DNA from: Sporomusa termitida
GTDB lineage: Bacteria > Bacillota > Negativicutes > Sporomusales > Sporomusaceae
Assembly: GCF_007641255.1 (NCBI RefSeq)
Contig: NZ_CP036259.1
Coordinates: 2,294,001-2,358,000, forward strand
Direction of reading: 5' to 3'
DNA length: 64,000 nt
This document shows positions 1 through 8,299 of the stretch, one piece after another. Within the stretch, counting starts at the first letter, position 1. Each line of letters begins with the position of its first letter. Below the pieces are notes generated by a model. It was not told the origin of the DNA, searched no databases, and saw only the letters and a program-made list of their open reading frames with translations. Position numbers and translations under genes: made by a program.

Positions 1-894
1 TTTATCAATAGTGATAAAATTAAGATCACCGGCAATAAGCTCGGCCGCAAAAACATCCTCATCTGAACCAACAACTACCTGGTTGTGTTCCGCATCCAGC
101 GCAACAACATACAAAGGTTTGCCCACTGCTAACCCCAGACCTTTGCGCTGCCCAATGGTGTATAACTGCACGCCCTGATGTCTGCCCAGTATGTTGCCGC
201 TGGTATCGACAATAAACCCCGGGGTCAAAGCAGCAGGGATTTTTTCTTTCAGAAAGGCTTTATAGTCATCATTGGGCACAAAACAGATCTCCTGACTGTC
301 AGGCTTATCGGCAACCGACAGTCCCAGCTCTTTGGCCATTTTTCTGGTGTCAGTTTTGGCAAAGCGGCCTAAAGGCATTAAAAAATGCTGCAGCGTCTGC
401 TGATTAAGGTGATACAACGCATAGGACTGATCCTTGGCAGGGTCTATCCCTTTGCGGAGGATATAACGCCGGCGCTCGTTGTCATACATAATCTGAGCGT
501 AATGCCCTGTCGCAACATATTGAGCACCAAGGGCCAGCGCTTTAGTTAGAAAGCCTTCAAACTTTAGATAACGATTGCAGGCAATGCAGGGATTCGGGGT
601 CCGGCCGGCCGTATATTCGGCCATAAAATAATCAATGACCGTTGCCTGAAACATATCCCGGAAATTAAGAACATAATAGGGAATGCCCAATTTGTTCGCA
701 ACCCGCCGCGCATCATCGACAGCTGTGATTGAACAACAGCCCCTGCTGTCCGGATTATCATCAGCCTGTTCTTTTTCCCATATTTGCATTGTTGCGCCTA
801 TCACATCATAGCCTTGATGAACAAGAAGGGCGGCAGTTAAAGAACTGTCCACCCCTCCACTCATGGCTACAACCACTCTGGGTTTGACCGCCAT
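1..894 (-). CDS. mnmA: tRNA-specific 2-thiouridylase MnmA (3' end outside window)
   Basis: Transfers sulfur to C2 of U34 in tRNA(Lys/Glu/Gln), using ATP to adenylate the uridine. The first 298 codons lie in the window and stay open to base 1, so the C-terminus is missing. Near the N-terminus is the PP-loop SGGVDSS (residues 12-18). The catalytic cysteine pair sits at about C103 (NPCIAC) and C204 (QEICFVP), and ATGHY precedes the tRNA-binding part. The ATG at 894 lies 7 nt after the iscU stop. It is the last visible gene of the iscR-iscS-iscU-mnmA operon; IscS supplies the persulfide, which explains the coupling. The Bacillus cymR-yrvO-trmU neighbourhood has the same order. Family assignment is certain from the motifs. 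Confidence 0.97.
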   Translation of the reverse strand, partial: MAVKPRVVVAMSGGVDSSLTAALLVHQGYDVIGATMQIWEKEQADDNPDSRGCCSITAVDDARRVANKLGIPYYVLNFRDMFQATVIDYFMAEYTAGRTPNPCIACNRYLKFEGFLTKALALGAQYVATGHYAQIMYDNERRRYILRKGIDPAKDQSYALYHLNQQTLQHFLMPLGRFAKTDTRKMAKELGLSVADKPDSQEICFVPNDDYKAFLKEKIPAALTPGFIVDTSGNILGRHQGVQLYTIGQRKGLGLAVGKPLYVVALDAEHNQVVVGSDEDVFAAELIAGDLNFITIDK

Positions 895-901
895 TAAATT
901 A

Positions 902-1273
902 TCACTTTCCTTTTTTAGCAATGTAATCTTTTATCGCTTCATGCAGCGCATCTGCTGCCAGGTTGGAACAGTGCATCTTGGCAGGCGGCAATCCGCCCAG
1001 GGCTTCCGCAACTGCCTTATTGGAAATCTCCAGGGCTTCGTCCAGGGTTTTTCCTTTTACCATTTCTGTTACCATACTGCTGGTGGCAATGGCGGCACCA
1101 CAGCCAAAGGTTTTGAATTTTACATCGGTAATGATATCATTCTCTACCTGCAAATAGATCCGCATGATATCGCCGCATTTGGCATTCCCCACTTCGCCCA
1201 CACCGGCGGCATCTTTAATTTCACCTACATTACGGGGATTAGTAAAATGATCCATAACTTTATCAGTGTACAT
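902..1273 (-). CDS. iscU: Fe-S cluster scaffold IscU/NifU-like
   Basis: A 123-residue scaffold on which [2Fe-2S]/[4Fe-4S] clusters are built from sulfur delivered by the cysteine desulfurase. The three cluster cysteines are at C33 (GNAKCGD), C58 (FGCGAA) and C102 (KMHCSN); D35, which promotes cluster release, is also present. The length matches stand-alone IscU/NifU N-terminal domains, with no fused ferredoxin or Nfu part. It lies 21 nt downstream of iscS and 7 nt upstream of mnmA in one operon. IscU-type rather than SufU-type is inferred from the MYTDKVMDHF..NPRNVG start and from the absence of the SufU insertion. The nifU name would serve equally well. Confidence 0.95.
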   Translation of the reverse strand: MYTDKVMDHFTNPRNVGEIKDAAGVGEVGNAKCGDIMRIYLQVENDIITDVKFKTFGCGAAIATSSMVTEMVKGKTLDEALEISNKAVAEALGGLPPAKMHCSNLAADALHEAIKDYIAKKGK

Positions 1274-1294
1274 AATGTTTTCTCCTCTCGCTAT

Positions 1295-2503
1295 TTAGTG
1301 GTGATGACAACTAGAGCAGGGATTAGATGGTTTAAAGTCAGCGGCACTGCCATAAAGCGGAGACATACTGCGCAGCCGTTCAACAATTTCCGGCAATACC
1401 GCCAGAAAAAAATCAACCTCTTCTTCGGTATTGCCCCGTCCCAGGGAAACACGCAGTGAGCCATGGGCCACCTCATGGCTCAGTCCCATCGACAGTAATA
1501 CATGTGACGGATCAAGTGAGCCGGAAGTGCAGGCTGAACCGCTGGAGGCAGCAATACCTTTTAAGTCCAAATTTAAAAGGAGAGATTCACCTTCTATATA
1601 TAAAAAGCTAAAATTAACGTTGCCTGGCATTCTCATCTCTGGATGGCCATTAAGCCGGATGTGGGGAATTTTTTCGGTGATGCCGGCAATAATCTTATCA
1701 CGCAAACCTTTAATAAACACCACTTTTTCATCCATATCCCGCCGTGCTATTTCCGCCGCCTTACCCAAACCAACAATTCCCGGTACATTTTCCGTGCCGG
1801 CCCGCATGTTTCGTTCATGTCCGCCTCCGTGTTGAATTTCCTCGACTTTTACGCCGCGGCGGACATAAAGAGCCCCAACACCTTTGCTGGCATGGAATTT
1901 ATGGCCGGACATGGTAAGCAGGTCGATGTTAAGCTCTTTAACATCAATCGGACAGTTGCCAACGGCCTGAACAGCATCTGTATGAAAATAAATCCCTTTT
2001 TCTTTGGCTAGCTGGCCAATTTCTTTCACAGGCTGGATAGTTCCCACCTCATTATTGGCAAACATGATACTAATCAGAATTGTCTTATCGGTAATCGCAT
2101 TTCTTAAGTCGTCCATGCTGATCATGGCATGCTCATCGACCGGCAGATAGGTAACAGTAAAACCCTGTTTTTCAAGATATTCGCAGGTATGTAGCACAGC
2201 ATGATGCTCGATGGCGGTAGTAATTATATGATTGCCTTTTTTGCGGTTGCCATAAGCCACACCTTTAATCGCCAGATTGTCACCCTCGGTGCCCCCGCTG
2301 GTAAAGATTATTTCATTAGGAGCGGCATTAATCAGAGCAGCCACCTTTTCCCGGGCTTCTTCAACCGCTTTCCTGGTCTCACGGCCAAAAGAATGGACGC
2401 TGGAAGGATTGCCGTATTTCTCGGTCATATATTCCAGCATTGATTCAGCAACTTCCCGGTTAACCGGGGTAGTAGCCGAGTGATCAAAATAAATACGTTT
2501 CAT
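1295..2503 (-). CDS. iscS: Cysteine desulfurase (IscS/NifS family)
   Basis: A PLP enzyme that converts cysteine to alanine plus enzyme-bound persulfide for Fe-S assembly and tRNA thiolation. The N-terminus MKRIYFDHSATTPV is typical. The PLP lysine is in SGHKFHASKG and the catalytic loop cysteine in SSGSACTSGS. I chose the ATG at 2503 (402 aa) because a clear AAGGAG sits 8-9 nt upstream; upstream in-frame ATGs have no ribosome site and run into iscR. Its start is one base after the iscR stop. The C-terminus ends in a Cys/His cluster (CSSCHHH), a tail seen in some Firmicute NifS proteins. Position beside iscU and mnmA implies that it feeds both. Confidence 0.96.
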   Translation of the reverse strand: MKRIYFDHSATTPVNREVAESMLEYMTEKYGNPSSVHSFGRETRKAVEEAREKVAALINAAPNEIIFTSGGTEGDNLAIKGVAYGNRKKGNHIITTAIEHHAVLHTCEYLEKQGFTVTYLPVDEHAMISMDDLRNAITDKTILISIMFANNEVGTIQPVKEIGQLAKEKGIYFHTDAVQAVGNCPIDVKELNIDLLTMSGHKFHASKGVGALYVRRGVKVEEIQHGGGHERNMRAGTENVPGIVGLGKAAEIARRDMDEKVVFIKGLRDKIIAGITEKIPHIRLNGHPEMRMPGNVNFSFLYIEGESLLLNLDLKGIAASSGSACTSGSLDPSHVLLSMGLSHEVAHGSLRVSLGRGNTEEEVDFFLAVLPEIVERLRSMSPLYGSAADFKPSNPCSSCHHH

Positions 2504-2504
2504 A

Positions 2505-2939
2505 CTACTCATCTCCTTGTCCCTTTTCTTCATTGCATAAATCAGCAAGCGTAATAGAATCCAGCACCGAAGTGATGCTGTCTCTTACCTTAGCCCAAAC
2601 ACCGCGGGTTACACATATATTAACCCGTGAACAGAAAGTCCTGCTGCCATCATCGGCGAGCAGACAATCCACCGGGGCAATCGGACCTTCCATAATCCGG
2701 ATAATATCACCGACAGATATTTGCGCCGGTTCTTTCGTTAACGAATAGCCGCCCTGGGCCCCCCGCACGCTTTTTACAAAACCGGCCTTCCTTAATGTGC
2801 CCATTAACTGTTCCAGATAGTGTTCTGATATTCCCTGGCGCTGAGCTACGCTTTTGAGTGAAATAGCACCCTGACCATAATGCAAGGCCAAATCATACAT
2901 GGCGGCAACACCATAGCGTCCTTTTGTTGACAGTTTCAC
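2505..2939 (-). CDS. iscR: Rrf2-family Fe-S-type regulator (IscR-like)
   Basis: A 144-residue winged-helix repressor. The start KLSTKGRYG, the recognition region SEHYLEQL and the wing VRGAQGGYSL are Rrf2 hallmarks. A three-cysteine set (VDCLL..., TFCSR, NICVT; spacing C-x10-C-x5-C) lies where IscR binds its cluster, whereas Bacillus CymR lacks it. I therefore infer an Fe-S sensor rather than a pure CymR. The GTG at 2939 is chosen because GGGAGAGG stands 5 nt upstream; a GTG at 2954 would merely add five residues. First gene of the iscRSU-mnmA operon, with a strong promoter and a candidate operator just upstream, so autoregulation is likely. Confidence 0.93.
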   Translation of the reverse strand: MKLSTKGRYGVAAMYDLALHYGQGAISLKSVAQRQGISEHYLEQLMGTLRKAGFVKSVRGAQGGYSLTKEPAQISVGDIIRIMEGPIAPVDCLLADDGSRTFCSRVNICVTRGVWAKVRDSITSVLDSITLADLCNEEKGQGDE

Positions 2940-2965
2940 GGCAACCTCTCCCACTCTGATCTTTT

Positions 2966-2982
2966 CCGAGTATTACGATAGG
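2966..2982 (-). promoter_or_regulatory. Candidate Rrf2 operator upstream of iscR
   Basis: On the minus strand CCTATCGTAATACTCGG lies between the -10 box and the iscR start. It has CC...GG outer symmetry around an AT-rich centre, as in Rrf2/CymR-type boxes. The dyad is imperfect and the assignment rests on position and resemblance only. Confidence 0.45.
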
Positions 2983-2995
2983 TTTTCTTTTTTTT

Positions 2996-3024
2996 AATAT
3001 ACCAAAATTGCAACAAGTTGTCAA
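2996..3024 (-). promoter_or_regulatory. SigA-type promoter of iscR-iscS-iscU-mnmA
   Basis: Minus strand: TTGACA (3019-3024), a 17-nt spacer, then TATATT (2996-3001). The -35 is perfect and the -10 near consensus. Transcription would start near 2989, leaving a 50-nt leader that contains the candidate operator. Confidence 0.85.
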
Positions 3025-3062
3025 AGGTGAATTTGCTTTTATTATTTGCGGTAATAGCAGCT

Positions 3063-4394
3063 CTATTCTTCGCCATTATTTGGGGCTTTTAGCTGGGCTA
3101 ATCTTTCTGCAAACCCGGCTTCCCGGCCATGGCGGGTCGGATGATAGTATTGGCGGTGTCTAAGCTTATCAGGCATATACTCTTGCCTAACAAAACCTTC
3201 TTTATAGTCATGCGGATACAGATAGCCCTTGCCATTGCCAAAGCTGCGGGCCCCACGGTAGTTCGCATCACAAAGATGGGGCGGCACAGCGCCAAAATCA
3301 AGCCGGCGAACATCTTCGAGCGCGGCATCAACCGCCTTGTAGGCCGCATTACTTTTCGGCGCGCAGGCCAGATACACAACAGCCTGGGCCAGCGGAATCC
3401 GGCCTTCAGGCATCCCAATAAACTGTACGGCCTGAGCGGCAGCCATGGCCACAACAAGTGCCTGGGGGTCGGCATTGCCGATATCTTCGGCAGCACAAAT
3501 AACCAGCCTTCTGGCAATAAACTTCACATCCTCCCCGGCTTCTAACATCCGGGCAAGATAGTGCAGGGCTGCGTCCGGGTCCGACCCCCGCATGCTTTTA
3601 ATAAACGCCGACACAACATCATAGTGATTATCGCCTTTTTTATCATAGGCCTGCAGCTTCTCACCAGCCACTGCCTCGATAACCTCCGGACTTAGTATGC
3701 CCGGATGTCCGGGGTCCAGCATGGCTGCCGCCTGTTCGATGATATTGAGTGCGGTCCGGGCATCGCCTCCGGCTATGGCCGCAACCTTAAGCAGCGTATC
3801 TGCGGTATAAATCAGTTCCCGCTGCCCCAGCCCGCGTTCACGGTCCGTCAGTGCCTGTTCCAGAATCCGCACAAGCCCCTGCTCGTCAAGGCGTTTGAGA
3901 CGAACTACGCGCATGCGCGAAAGCAGCGGCGAATTTACCTCAAAATAAGGGTTTTCCGTGGTGGCCCCAATTAATATAACAGTACCGTTTTCAACATAAG
4001 GCAGCAGGACATCCTGCTGGCCTTTGTTGAATCTGTGAATTTCATCGACAAATAAAATGGTCCGCCGTTGCTGGAGCCGCAGCCGCTCTTTCGCCCTCTC
4101 CACCACTTTCCTGATATCGGCGGTACCGGCCGCTACCGCATTTAAATTTTCAAAATAACAGCCGGTTGTTTGGGCAATAATATGGGTCAGGGTTGTTTTG
4201 CCAGTACCCGGCGGGCCATAGAGAATGACTGACGGCATATTGTCATTTTCAATCATCCGCCGTAAGAATTTACCAGGGCCGATTAGCTCTTCCTGCCCAA
4301 TATAGTCTGCCAGCGTCTGGGGCCGCATTCTAACTGCCAAAGGTCTATTATCGGCTAATTGGGATTCAAATAAATTTGAAGAAAACAAATCCAT
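3063..4394 (-). CDS. rarA: Replication-associated recombination protein A (AAA+ ATPase)
   Basis: MgsA/RarA clamp-loader-like AAA+ ATPase acting at stalled replication forks with RecA and SSB. Visible: Walker A GPPGTGKTT (about residues 60-68), Walker B ILFVDEIHRF, sensor 1 GATTENP, the tetramerisation region GSDPDAALHYLARML, and the C-terminal block ending near YYHPT. Length (443 aa) is typical. The ATG at 4394 (MDLFSSNLF) is preferred because the AAAGGATGG element is spaced for it; the ATG at 4406 lies almost on that element and lacks its own site. Upstream of iscR, as rarA (yrvN) is upstream of cymR in Bacillus, but transcribed separately. Confidence 0.95.
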   Translation of the reverse strand: MDLFSSNLFESQLADNRPLAVRMRPQTLADYIGQEELIGPGKFLRRMIENDNMPSVILYGPPGTGKTTLTHIIAQTTGCYFENLNAVAAGTADIRKVVERAKERLRLQQRRTILFVDEIHRFNKGQQDVLLPYVENGTVILIGATTENPYFEVNSPLLSRMRVVRLKRLDEQGLVRILEQALTDRERGLGQRELIYTADTLLKVAAIAGGDARTALNIIEQAAAMLDPGHPGILSPEVIEAVAGEKLQAYDKKGDNHYDVVSAFIKSMRGSDPDAALHYLARMLEAGEDVKFIARRLVICAAEDIGNADPQALVVAMAAAQAVQFIGMPEGRIPLAQAVVYLACAPKSNAAYKAVDAALEDVRRLDFGAVPPHLCDANYRGARSFGNGKGYLYPHDYKEGFVRQEYMPDKLRHRQYYHPTRHGREAGFAERLAQLKAPNNGEE

Positions 4395-4592
4395 ATTGTT
4401 GACCATCCTTTACTGCTTTTGGCCAGTATGTTCGAAATTTTTTATAGCACTCGTAAAATCAATAAACGTAAGTATTCTAAGTATCCACGCAAAAATCCTG
4501 GTTGAAAATTTAAGAATCATTAGCAGTTTGATCGGTGACGGAGTTTATCTGAAGCTAAGACTTATAACCGAAAAGCGCAAATATATTTTATC

Positions 4593-4630
4593 AGAAGCAA
4601 GGGCCGGCAGCGCTGCCGGCCCTTGCTTCT
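4593..4630. repeat. Perfect 38-bp palindrome (19-bp arms, no loop)
   Basis: Arms AGAAGCAAGGGCCGGCAGC and its exact complement meet without a spacer between the GNAT gene (ends 4678) and rarA. Neither side is followed by a run of T, so it is not a standard intrinsic terminator. It could be a bidirectional transcription barrier or a protein-binding cruciform. The rest of the 4407-4677 gap holds nothing I recognise. Confidence 0.8.
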
Positions 4631-4677
4631 GCCTGTGAATATAGATGCGATATTTTTCATATGATCATAAGGTACGG

Positions 4678-5130
4678 TTATAAAGTCTTTATCAACTTTA
4701 CATATTTACTGTATTCATCTTCACCCTCAAAGATTATATTTGTAAATCCTTTTTTCTCATACAAATGACGCGCCCTAATATTATCAATATCAACACCGAG
4801 TGACATTTCTTTATATCCGATTTGTTTCGCATAATTGACAAGGTAATCGATAATTATGCCGCCAATTCCTTTGTGCCGATATTCCGATTTTACAATCATT
4901 CGTGAGAGATAAATCCGTTGACCTTTTATGGTGTAGTCTGGATCTTCATTTTCAAATACAAGCGCCCCTTCGCCAATGAAATCATCATTAACCTTATATA
5001 CAAAAACAATTCTGTTTCCTGCGACTATTTCATTAAACCATTGTTGAGCATTTGGTTGTTTATCCATATTCCATATATTGGCACATTTTTTATAATTCGA
5101 AGGATCCAGTTTCTCAATTAAATATTCCAT
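4678..5130 (-). CDS. GNAT-family N-acetyltransferase
   Basis: A 150-residue acyl-CoA-dependent acetyltransferase of unknown substrate. The acetyl-CoA loop is RHKGIGG, after the beta-strand ending LSRMIVKSEY. Motif B follows as MSLGVDIDNIRARHLYEKKGF, the typical RARxLYEKxGF signature. The ATG at 5130 (MEYLIEKLD) has an AAAGTGG element upstream; the ATG at 5157 has none. The gene is visibly more AT-rich than its neighbours and stands alone between rarA and the acetate transporter, where Bacillus has none. Recent acquisition is a reasonable inference. Confidence 0.88.
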   Translation of the reverse strand: MEYLIEKLDPSNYKKCANIWNMDKQPNAQQWFNEIVAGNRIVFVYKVNDDFIGEGALVFENEDPDYTIKGQRIYLSRMIVKSEYRHKGIGGIIIDYLVNYAKQIGYKEMSLGVDIDNIRARHLYEKKGFTNIIFEGEDEYSKYVKLIKTL

Positions 5131-5348
5131 ATTGGCACCACTTTCGTACAATTTCATGGATTTAGTATAGCTGAAATTTCCCGCGAATAATTATTCGTAG
5201 CTCAATATTTTATACAGTAACATTTTACCACGGTGAGTTACCTTATTTCCAGTAAATTACCGATTGGTGTGTAATAGTTATTGCAAACGCTGAAGATGAC
5301 TTACTGCAAGTGCGCAATTATGATAAATCCCGTTCGGCAGTGAAGGCT

Positions 5349-5400
5349 AAAAAACACGACCATTGTATACCTAAAAACTAAGGATACAACAGTCGTGTTT
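5349..5400 (-). terminator. Intrinsic terminator of the acetate transporter
   Basis: Minus strand: AACACGACTGTTGTAT pairs (one mismatch) with ATACAATGGTCGTGTT and is followed by a T run, about 40 nt after the stop of the gene at 5441-6061. Confidence 0.85.
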
Positions 5401-5440
5401 GCATTCATTTATAAAGCTTGCATTTAATGCTATGTCTTAC

Positions 5441-6061
5441 TTAAACCCGCCTTAGGATACCAAGCGGTTTACCGATAGGCAGGACAACCCGGCCGGCAAA
5501 CTTGTTAAGAAAAATAGCGCCGCTGGCATAAAAACCGAGGATGCTGATCCCCAGCTCAGACCAGGCTGCAATAGAATGGGCCCAGTGAAATCCCCAGGAA
5601 TCAAGGGCAAGACAGATTAACAGTGCATCAATCAAAACCATAATCCCGATAAATACCTTGTTTGTATCCAGGGATGCTACGGTCGCAAATACCGAGAAAA
5701 TGAAGTAACCAAAAAATGCGAATCCCATTTGGCTCACATCAGCCTGGGCAGCAAGAGCGGCCCCAAATACTCCGCCTTTGATCATCCAGGCCATGGCCAC
5801 ACTATACCAGAACAGACCAAAAGCACCTAAAACAGTGGCACCAAAAAGATTATTGTGTTTAAAATCCCAGTATGAGGCAAAAAGCTGAGCCGTGGCTCCT
5901 AGGAAAAAAGCCCAAGGGATAAGGAATGCCGTACCTGATGTCCAGCCTAGTTTTTGCGATGCGGCCACCAGTGTTACCATGGCCAGACCAAAGACTCCTA
6001 ATGGAGTAGGGTCAGCGATAACTTCAGAAATTTTTTGTACTTCACCGGGTGTGTTGCTCAT
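5441..6061 (-). CDS. satP: Acetate uptake transporter (GPR1/FUN34/SatP family)
   Basis: A 206-residue six-helix inner-membrane channel/transporter for acetate and related short acids. The family signature NPxPLGL appears as DPTPLGVFGLAMVT after a short polar N-terminus. The remaining sequence is hydrophobic blocks separated by short loops (YWDFKHNN, LDTNK, DSWGFHW). Start ATG 6061 is preceded by GAGGGGGA. It is monocistronic, with a terminator downstream and the 6S RNA upstream. In an acetogenic or acetate-exchanging anaerobe it would handle acetate flux; direction of transport cannot be told from sequence. Confidence 0.92.
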   Translation of the reverse strand: MSNTPGEVQKISEVIADPTPLGVFGLAMVTLVAASQKLGWTSGTAFLIPWAFFLGATAQLFASYWDFKHNNLFGATVLGAFGLFWYSVAMAWMIKGGVFGAALAAQADVSQMGFAFFGYFIFSVFATVASLDTNKVFIGIMVLIDALLICLALDSWGFHWAHSIAAWSELGISILGFYASGAIFLNKFAGRVVLPIGKPLGILRRV

Positions 6062-6182
6062 GATATCCCCCTCTATAAAATTTACTCAATAAAGATATCA
6101 TAAATTATGTGAAACGTCAATTCTTGTCGAGCAAAGTCTTGAAAAAATTTGTAATTTTAAGAATAAGCAGATTAGAGGGCAT

Positions 6183-6393
6183 AAAAAAAAAACACGCTCA
6201 TTCCCCATCATGCCGTATTGCCTCTGTTTTGAACCTGCCCTCGGCAGGTGGGTGCGCGCCTGGTTATTTTTTGTGTCCCCCCTACAGCAGGGCATACAGG
6301 CCATAACCAGAGACAGGCTCCCAAAGTGGATGTGTTGGCTCAAAACATAGACATTACACGCACACAACAGGGGATAAGCGCGATTTTTTTATT
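6183..6393 (-). ncRNA. ssrS: 6S RNA candidate (SsrS)
   Basis: A non-coding transcript of about 200 nt predicted downstream of aspS, the position of bsrA (6S-1 RNA) in Bacillus. Minus strand from about 6393 to a T10 run at 6183-6192. The 5' part CGCGCTTATCCCC pairs with the 3' part GGGGAATGAGCGTG. Further in, TGTCTATGTTTTGAGCC pairs (14 of 17) with the 3' segment at 6221-6237. An inner stem CTGGTTAT/ATAACCAG closes a terminal hairpin. The long rod with an internal bubble is the 6S architecture that traps SigA-RNA polymerase. Overlapping short ORFs lack ribosome sites. Supported by promoter, fold and synteny, not by a covariance search. Confidence 0.75.
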
Positions 6394-6400
6394 CGACTTT

Positions 6401-6429
6401 ATATTATCAAATAAATCACGCAATTGCAA
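6401..6429 (-). promoter_or_regulatory. Promoter of the 6S RNA candidate
   Basis: Minus strand: TTGCAA (6424-6429), 17 nt, TAATAT (6401-6406). It lies in the 73-nt gap after the aspS stop (6467), so the RNA is independently transcribed. Confidence 0.75.
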
Positions 6430-6466
6430 GAGTTTAGGGGTCGGTATATTCTTCCAATATAAAATG

Positions 6467-8299
6467 TTATTTTTTGGCAGGAACCTCTGATTTGATAAAC
6501 AATTCCTTTAGCTGCCGCGAACCGACTTCTGACGGCGATTGCATCATCAGCTCCGCCGCGCTTTGGGTTTTAGGGAAAGCAATGACATCGCGGATAGAAG
6601 CCCTCTTCGCCATAAGCATCACCAGGCGGTCCAGCCCAAAGGCAATACCGCCGTGGGGCGGAGTACCATATTCAAACGCCTCCAGCAAATGACCGAATTT
6701 CTCCGCTGTCTCTGCCGGTGTTAAGCCGATTGCCGAAAATACTTTTTCCTGCAGGGTGCGGTTATAAATCCTGATACTGCCGCCACCCAGCTCAATGCCG
6801 TTAAGCACCATATCATAGGCTTTCGCTTTAATCTTGCCAGGTTCGCTCCCCAAATACCGAATGTCTTCGTCGCAGGGCGAAGTGAAGGGGTGATGCATTG
6901 CGACCCAGCGCTTATCTTCTTCGTCGTATTCAAACATCGGAAAATCAATGACCCAGAGAAAGGACAGCTTGTCCTGATCAATCAGGTTAAGCCTGCGCCC
7001 CATTTCCAGTCTGAGCTGGCCTAAGGCAGCGGCTACAACTTTCGGTTTATCAGCGACAAAGAGCAGCAGGTCACCGGTTTCGGCCTGAGCGGCAGCCGTC
7101 ATTTTGTTAAGTACAGCTTCATTGAAAAATTTCGTAATTGGTGATTTGAGGCCTTCCTCGGTATAGGCTATCCAGGCTAAGCCCTTGGCGCCGTAAGTGG
7201 CAACATAGTCTACCAGACCATCAAGCTCACGGCGGGGAGCATTGGCGTACCCCTTAACATTAATCACCTTGACCTGCCCGCCATTAGCCAGCACCGCATC
7301 AAATACTTTAAACCCGGAATCTTTAAAAACAGCTGATAAGTCAATGAGTTCCATCCCAAACCGGAGATCAGGCTTATCTGACCCATAACGGGCTATCGCC
7401 TCTTCATAAGTCAACCGTACAAAAGGCGCGGCAATCTCGGTGCCAATCCCTTCTTTAAAGATATAAGCGACCATTTGCTCCATCAGGGACAAGATTTCTT
7501 CTCTGTCGATAAACGACATCTCAATATCCAGCTGCGTAAATTCCGGCTGACGATCGGCTCTTAAGTCTTCATCCCGGAAGCAGCGGGCAATTTGAAAATA
7601 TCTTTCCAGGCCGGCAACCATTAATAATTGCTTGTAAATTTGCGGTGACTGGGGCAAAGCATAAAACTTGCCCGGATTTACCCGGCTGGGCACTAAATAA
7701 TCCCTGGCACCTTCGGGTGTGCTTTTGGTAAGAATCGGGGTTTCTACTTCCAGAAAACGGTGTTTGTCCAAAAAATCGCGCATCGACTTAGTGACCCGGT
7801 GCCTGAGCAGCAGATCTTTTTGCATTTCCGGACGCCGCAAATCAAGATAACGGTATTTTAAACGCAGGATTTCATCAACCTCAATACTATCCTGGATATA
7901 AAAAGGCGGTGTTTTGGCCGTATTTAAGACTCTCAGCTCATTACCTTCTACTTCGATCGTGCCTGTAGCCATATTCGGATTAACAGTACCTTCCGAACGG
8001 ACTTTTACTATTCCGCGTACGGCCAGGACAAATTCATTGCGAACCATTTCGGCCTTGCAGAATGCAGCTTTATTAACATCAGATGAAAATACCACCTGTA
8101 CAATCCCTGACCGGTCCCGCAAGTCGATAAAGATAAGCCCGCCGTGGTCACGGCGCCGGGAGACCCAGCCGCACAGCGTTACCTCCTGCCCGGTATGATC
8201 CTGATTCAGATCATTGCACGCGTGGGTTCTCTTTAATCCCTGCAAGGTGTCAATTGTGTTAATCGTTGTTTCGTAACTGGCTGTTTCTATTTGTGCCAT
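6467..8299 (-). CDS. aspS: Aspartyl-tRNA synthetase
   Basis: Class IIb synthetase charging tRNA(Asp); bacterial type with a GAD insertion, 610 aa. The N-terminal OB-fold anticodon-binding domain begins near [18 protein letters not shown]. Motif 2 is in [20 protein letters not shown], and motif 3 in the C-terminal [12 protein letters not shown]. The start ATG overlaps the hisS stop by one base (TAATG), so the two are translationally coupled. Last protein gene of the recJ-to-aspS run. Whether it is the discriminating or Asp/Asn type was not determined. Confidence 0.98.
   Translation of the reverse strand: MAQIETASYETTINTIDTLQGLKRTHACNDLNQDHTGQEVTLCGWVSRRRDHGGLIFIDLRDRSGIVQVVFSSDVNKAAFCKAEMVRNEFVLAVRGIVKVRSEGTVNPNMATGTIEVEGNELRVLNTAKTPPFYIQDSIEVDEILRLKYRYLDLRRPEMQKDLLLRHRVTKSMRDFLDKHRFLEVETPILTKSTPEGARDYLVPSRVNPGKFYALPQSPQIYKQLLMVAGLERYFQIARCFRDEDLRADRQPEFTQLDIEMSFIDREEILSLMEQMVAYIFKEGIGTEIAAPFVRLTYEEAIARYGSDKPDLRFGMELIDLSAVFKDSGFKVFDAVLANGGQVKVINVKGYANAPRRELDGLVDYVATYGAKGLAWIAYTEEGLKSPITKFFNEAVLNKMTAAAQAETGDLLLFVADKPKVVAAALGQLRLEMGRRLNLIDQDKLSFLWVIDFPMFEYDEEDKRWVAMHHPFTSPCDEDIRYLGSEPGKIKAKAYDMVLNGIELGGGSIRIYNRTLQEKVFSAIGLTPAETAEKFGHLLEAFEYGTPPHGGIAFGLDRLVMLMAKRASIRDVIAFPKTQSAAELMMQSPSEVGSRQLKELFIKSEVPAKK

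Noticed and set aside
863-1459. Plus-strand ORF of 198 codons
   Set aside because: Antisense shadow of iscU and iscS, both certain.
4396-4638. Plus-strand ORF of 80 codons upstream of rarA
   Set aside because: Overlaps the rarA start region and runs through the 38-bp palindrome; no ribosome site.
5158-5348. Looked for a repeat copy or small RNA in the gap upstream of the GNAT gene
   Set aside because: AT-rich with no core motif, promoter or hairpin that stands out apart from the terminator at 5349-5400.
6098-6367. Minus-strand ORF of 89 codons between satP and aspS
   Set aside because: No ribosome site; it lies inside the 6S RNA candidate and has no coding character.
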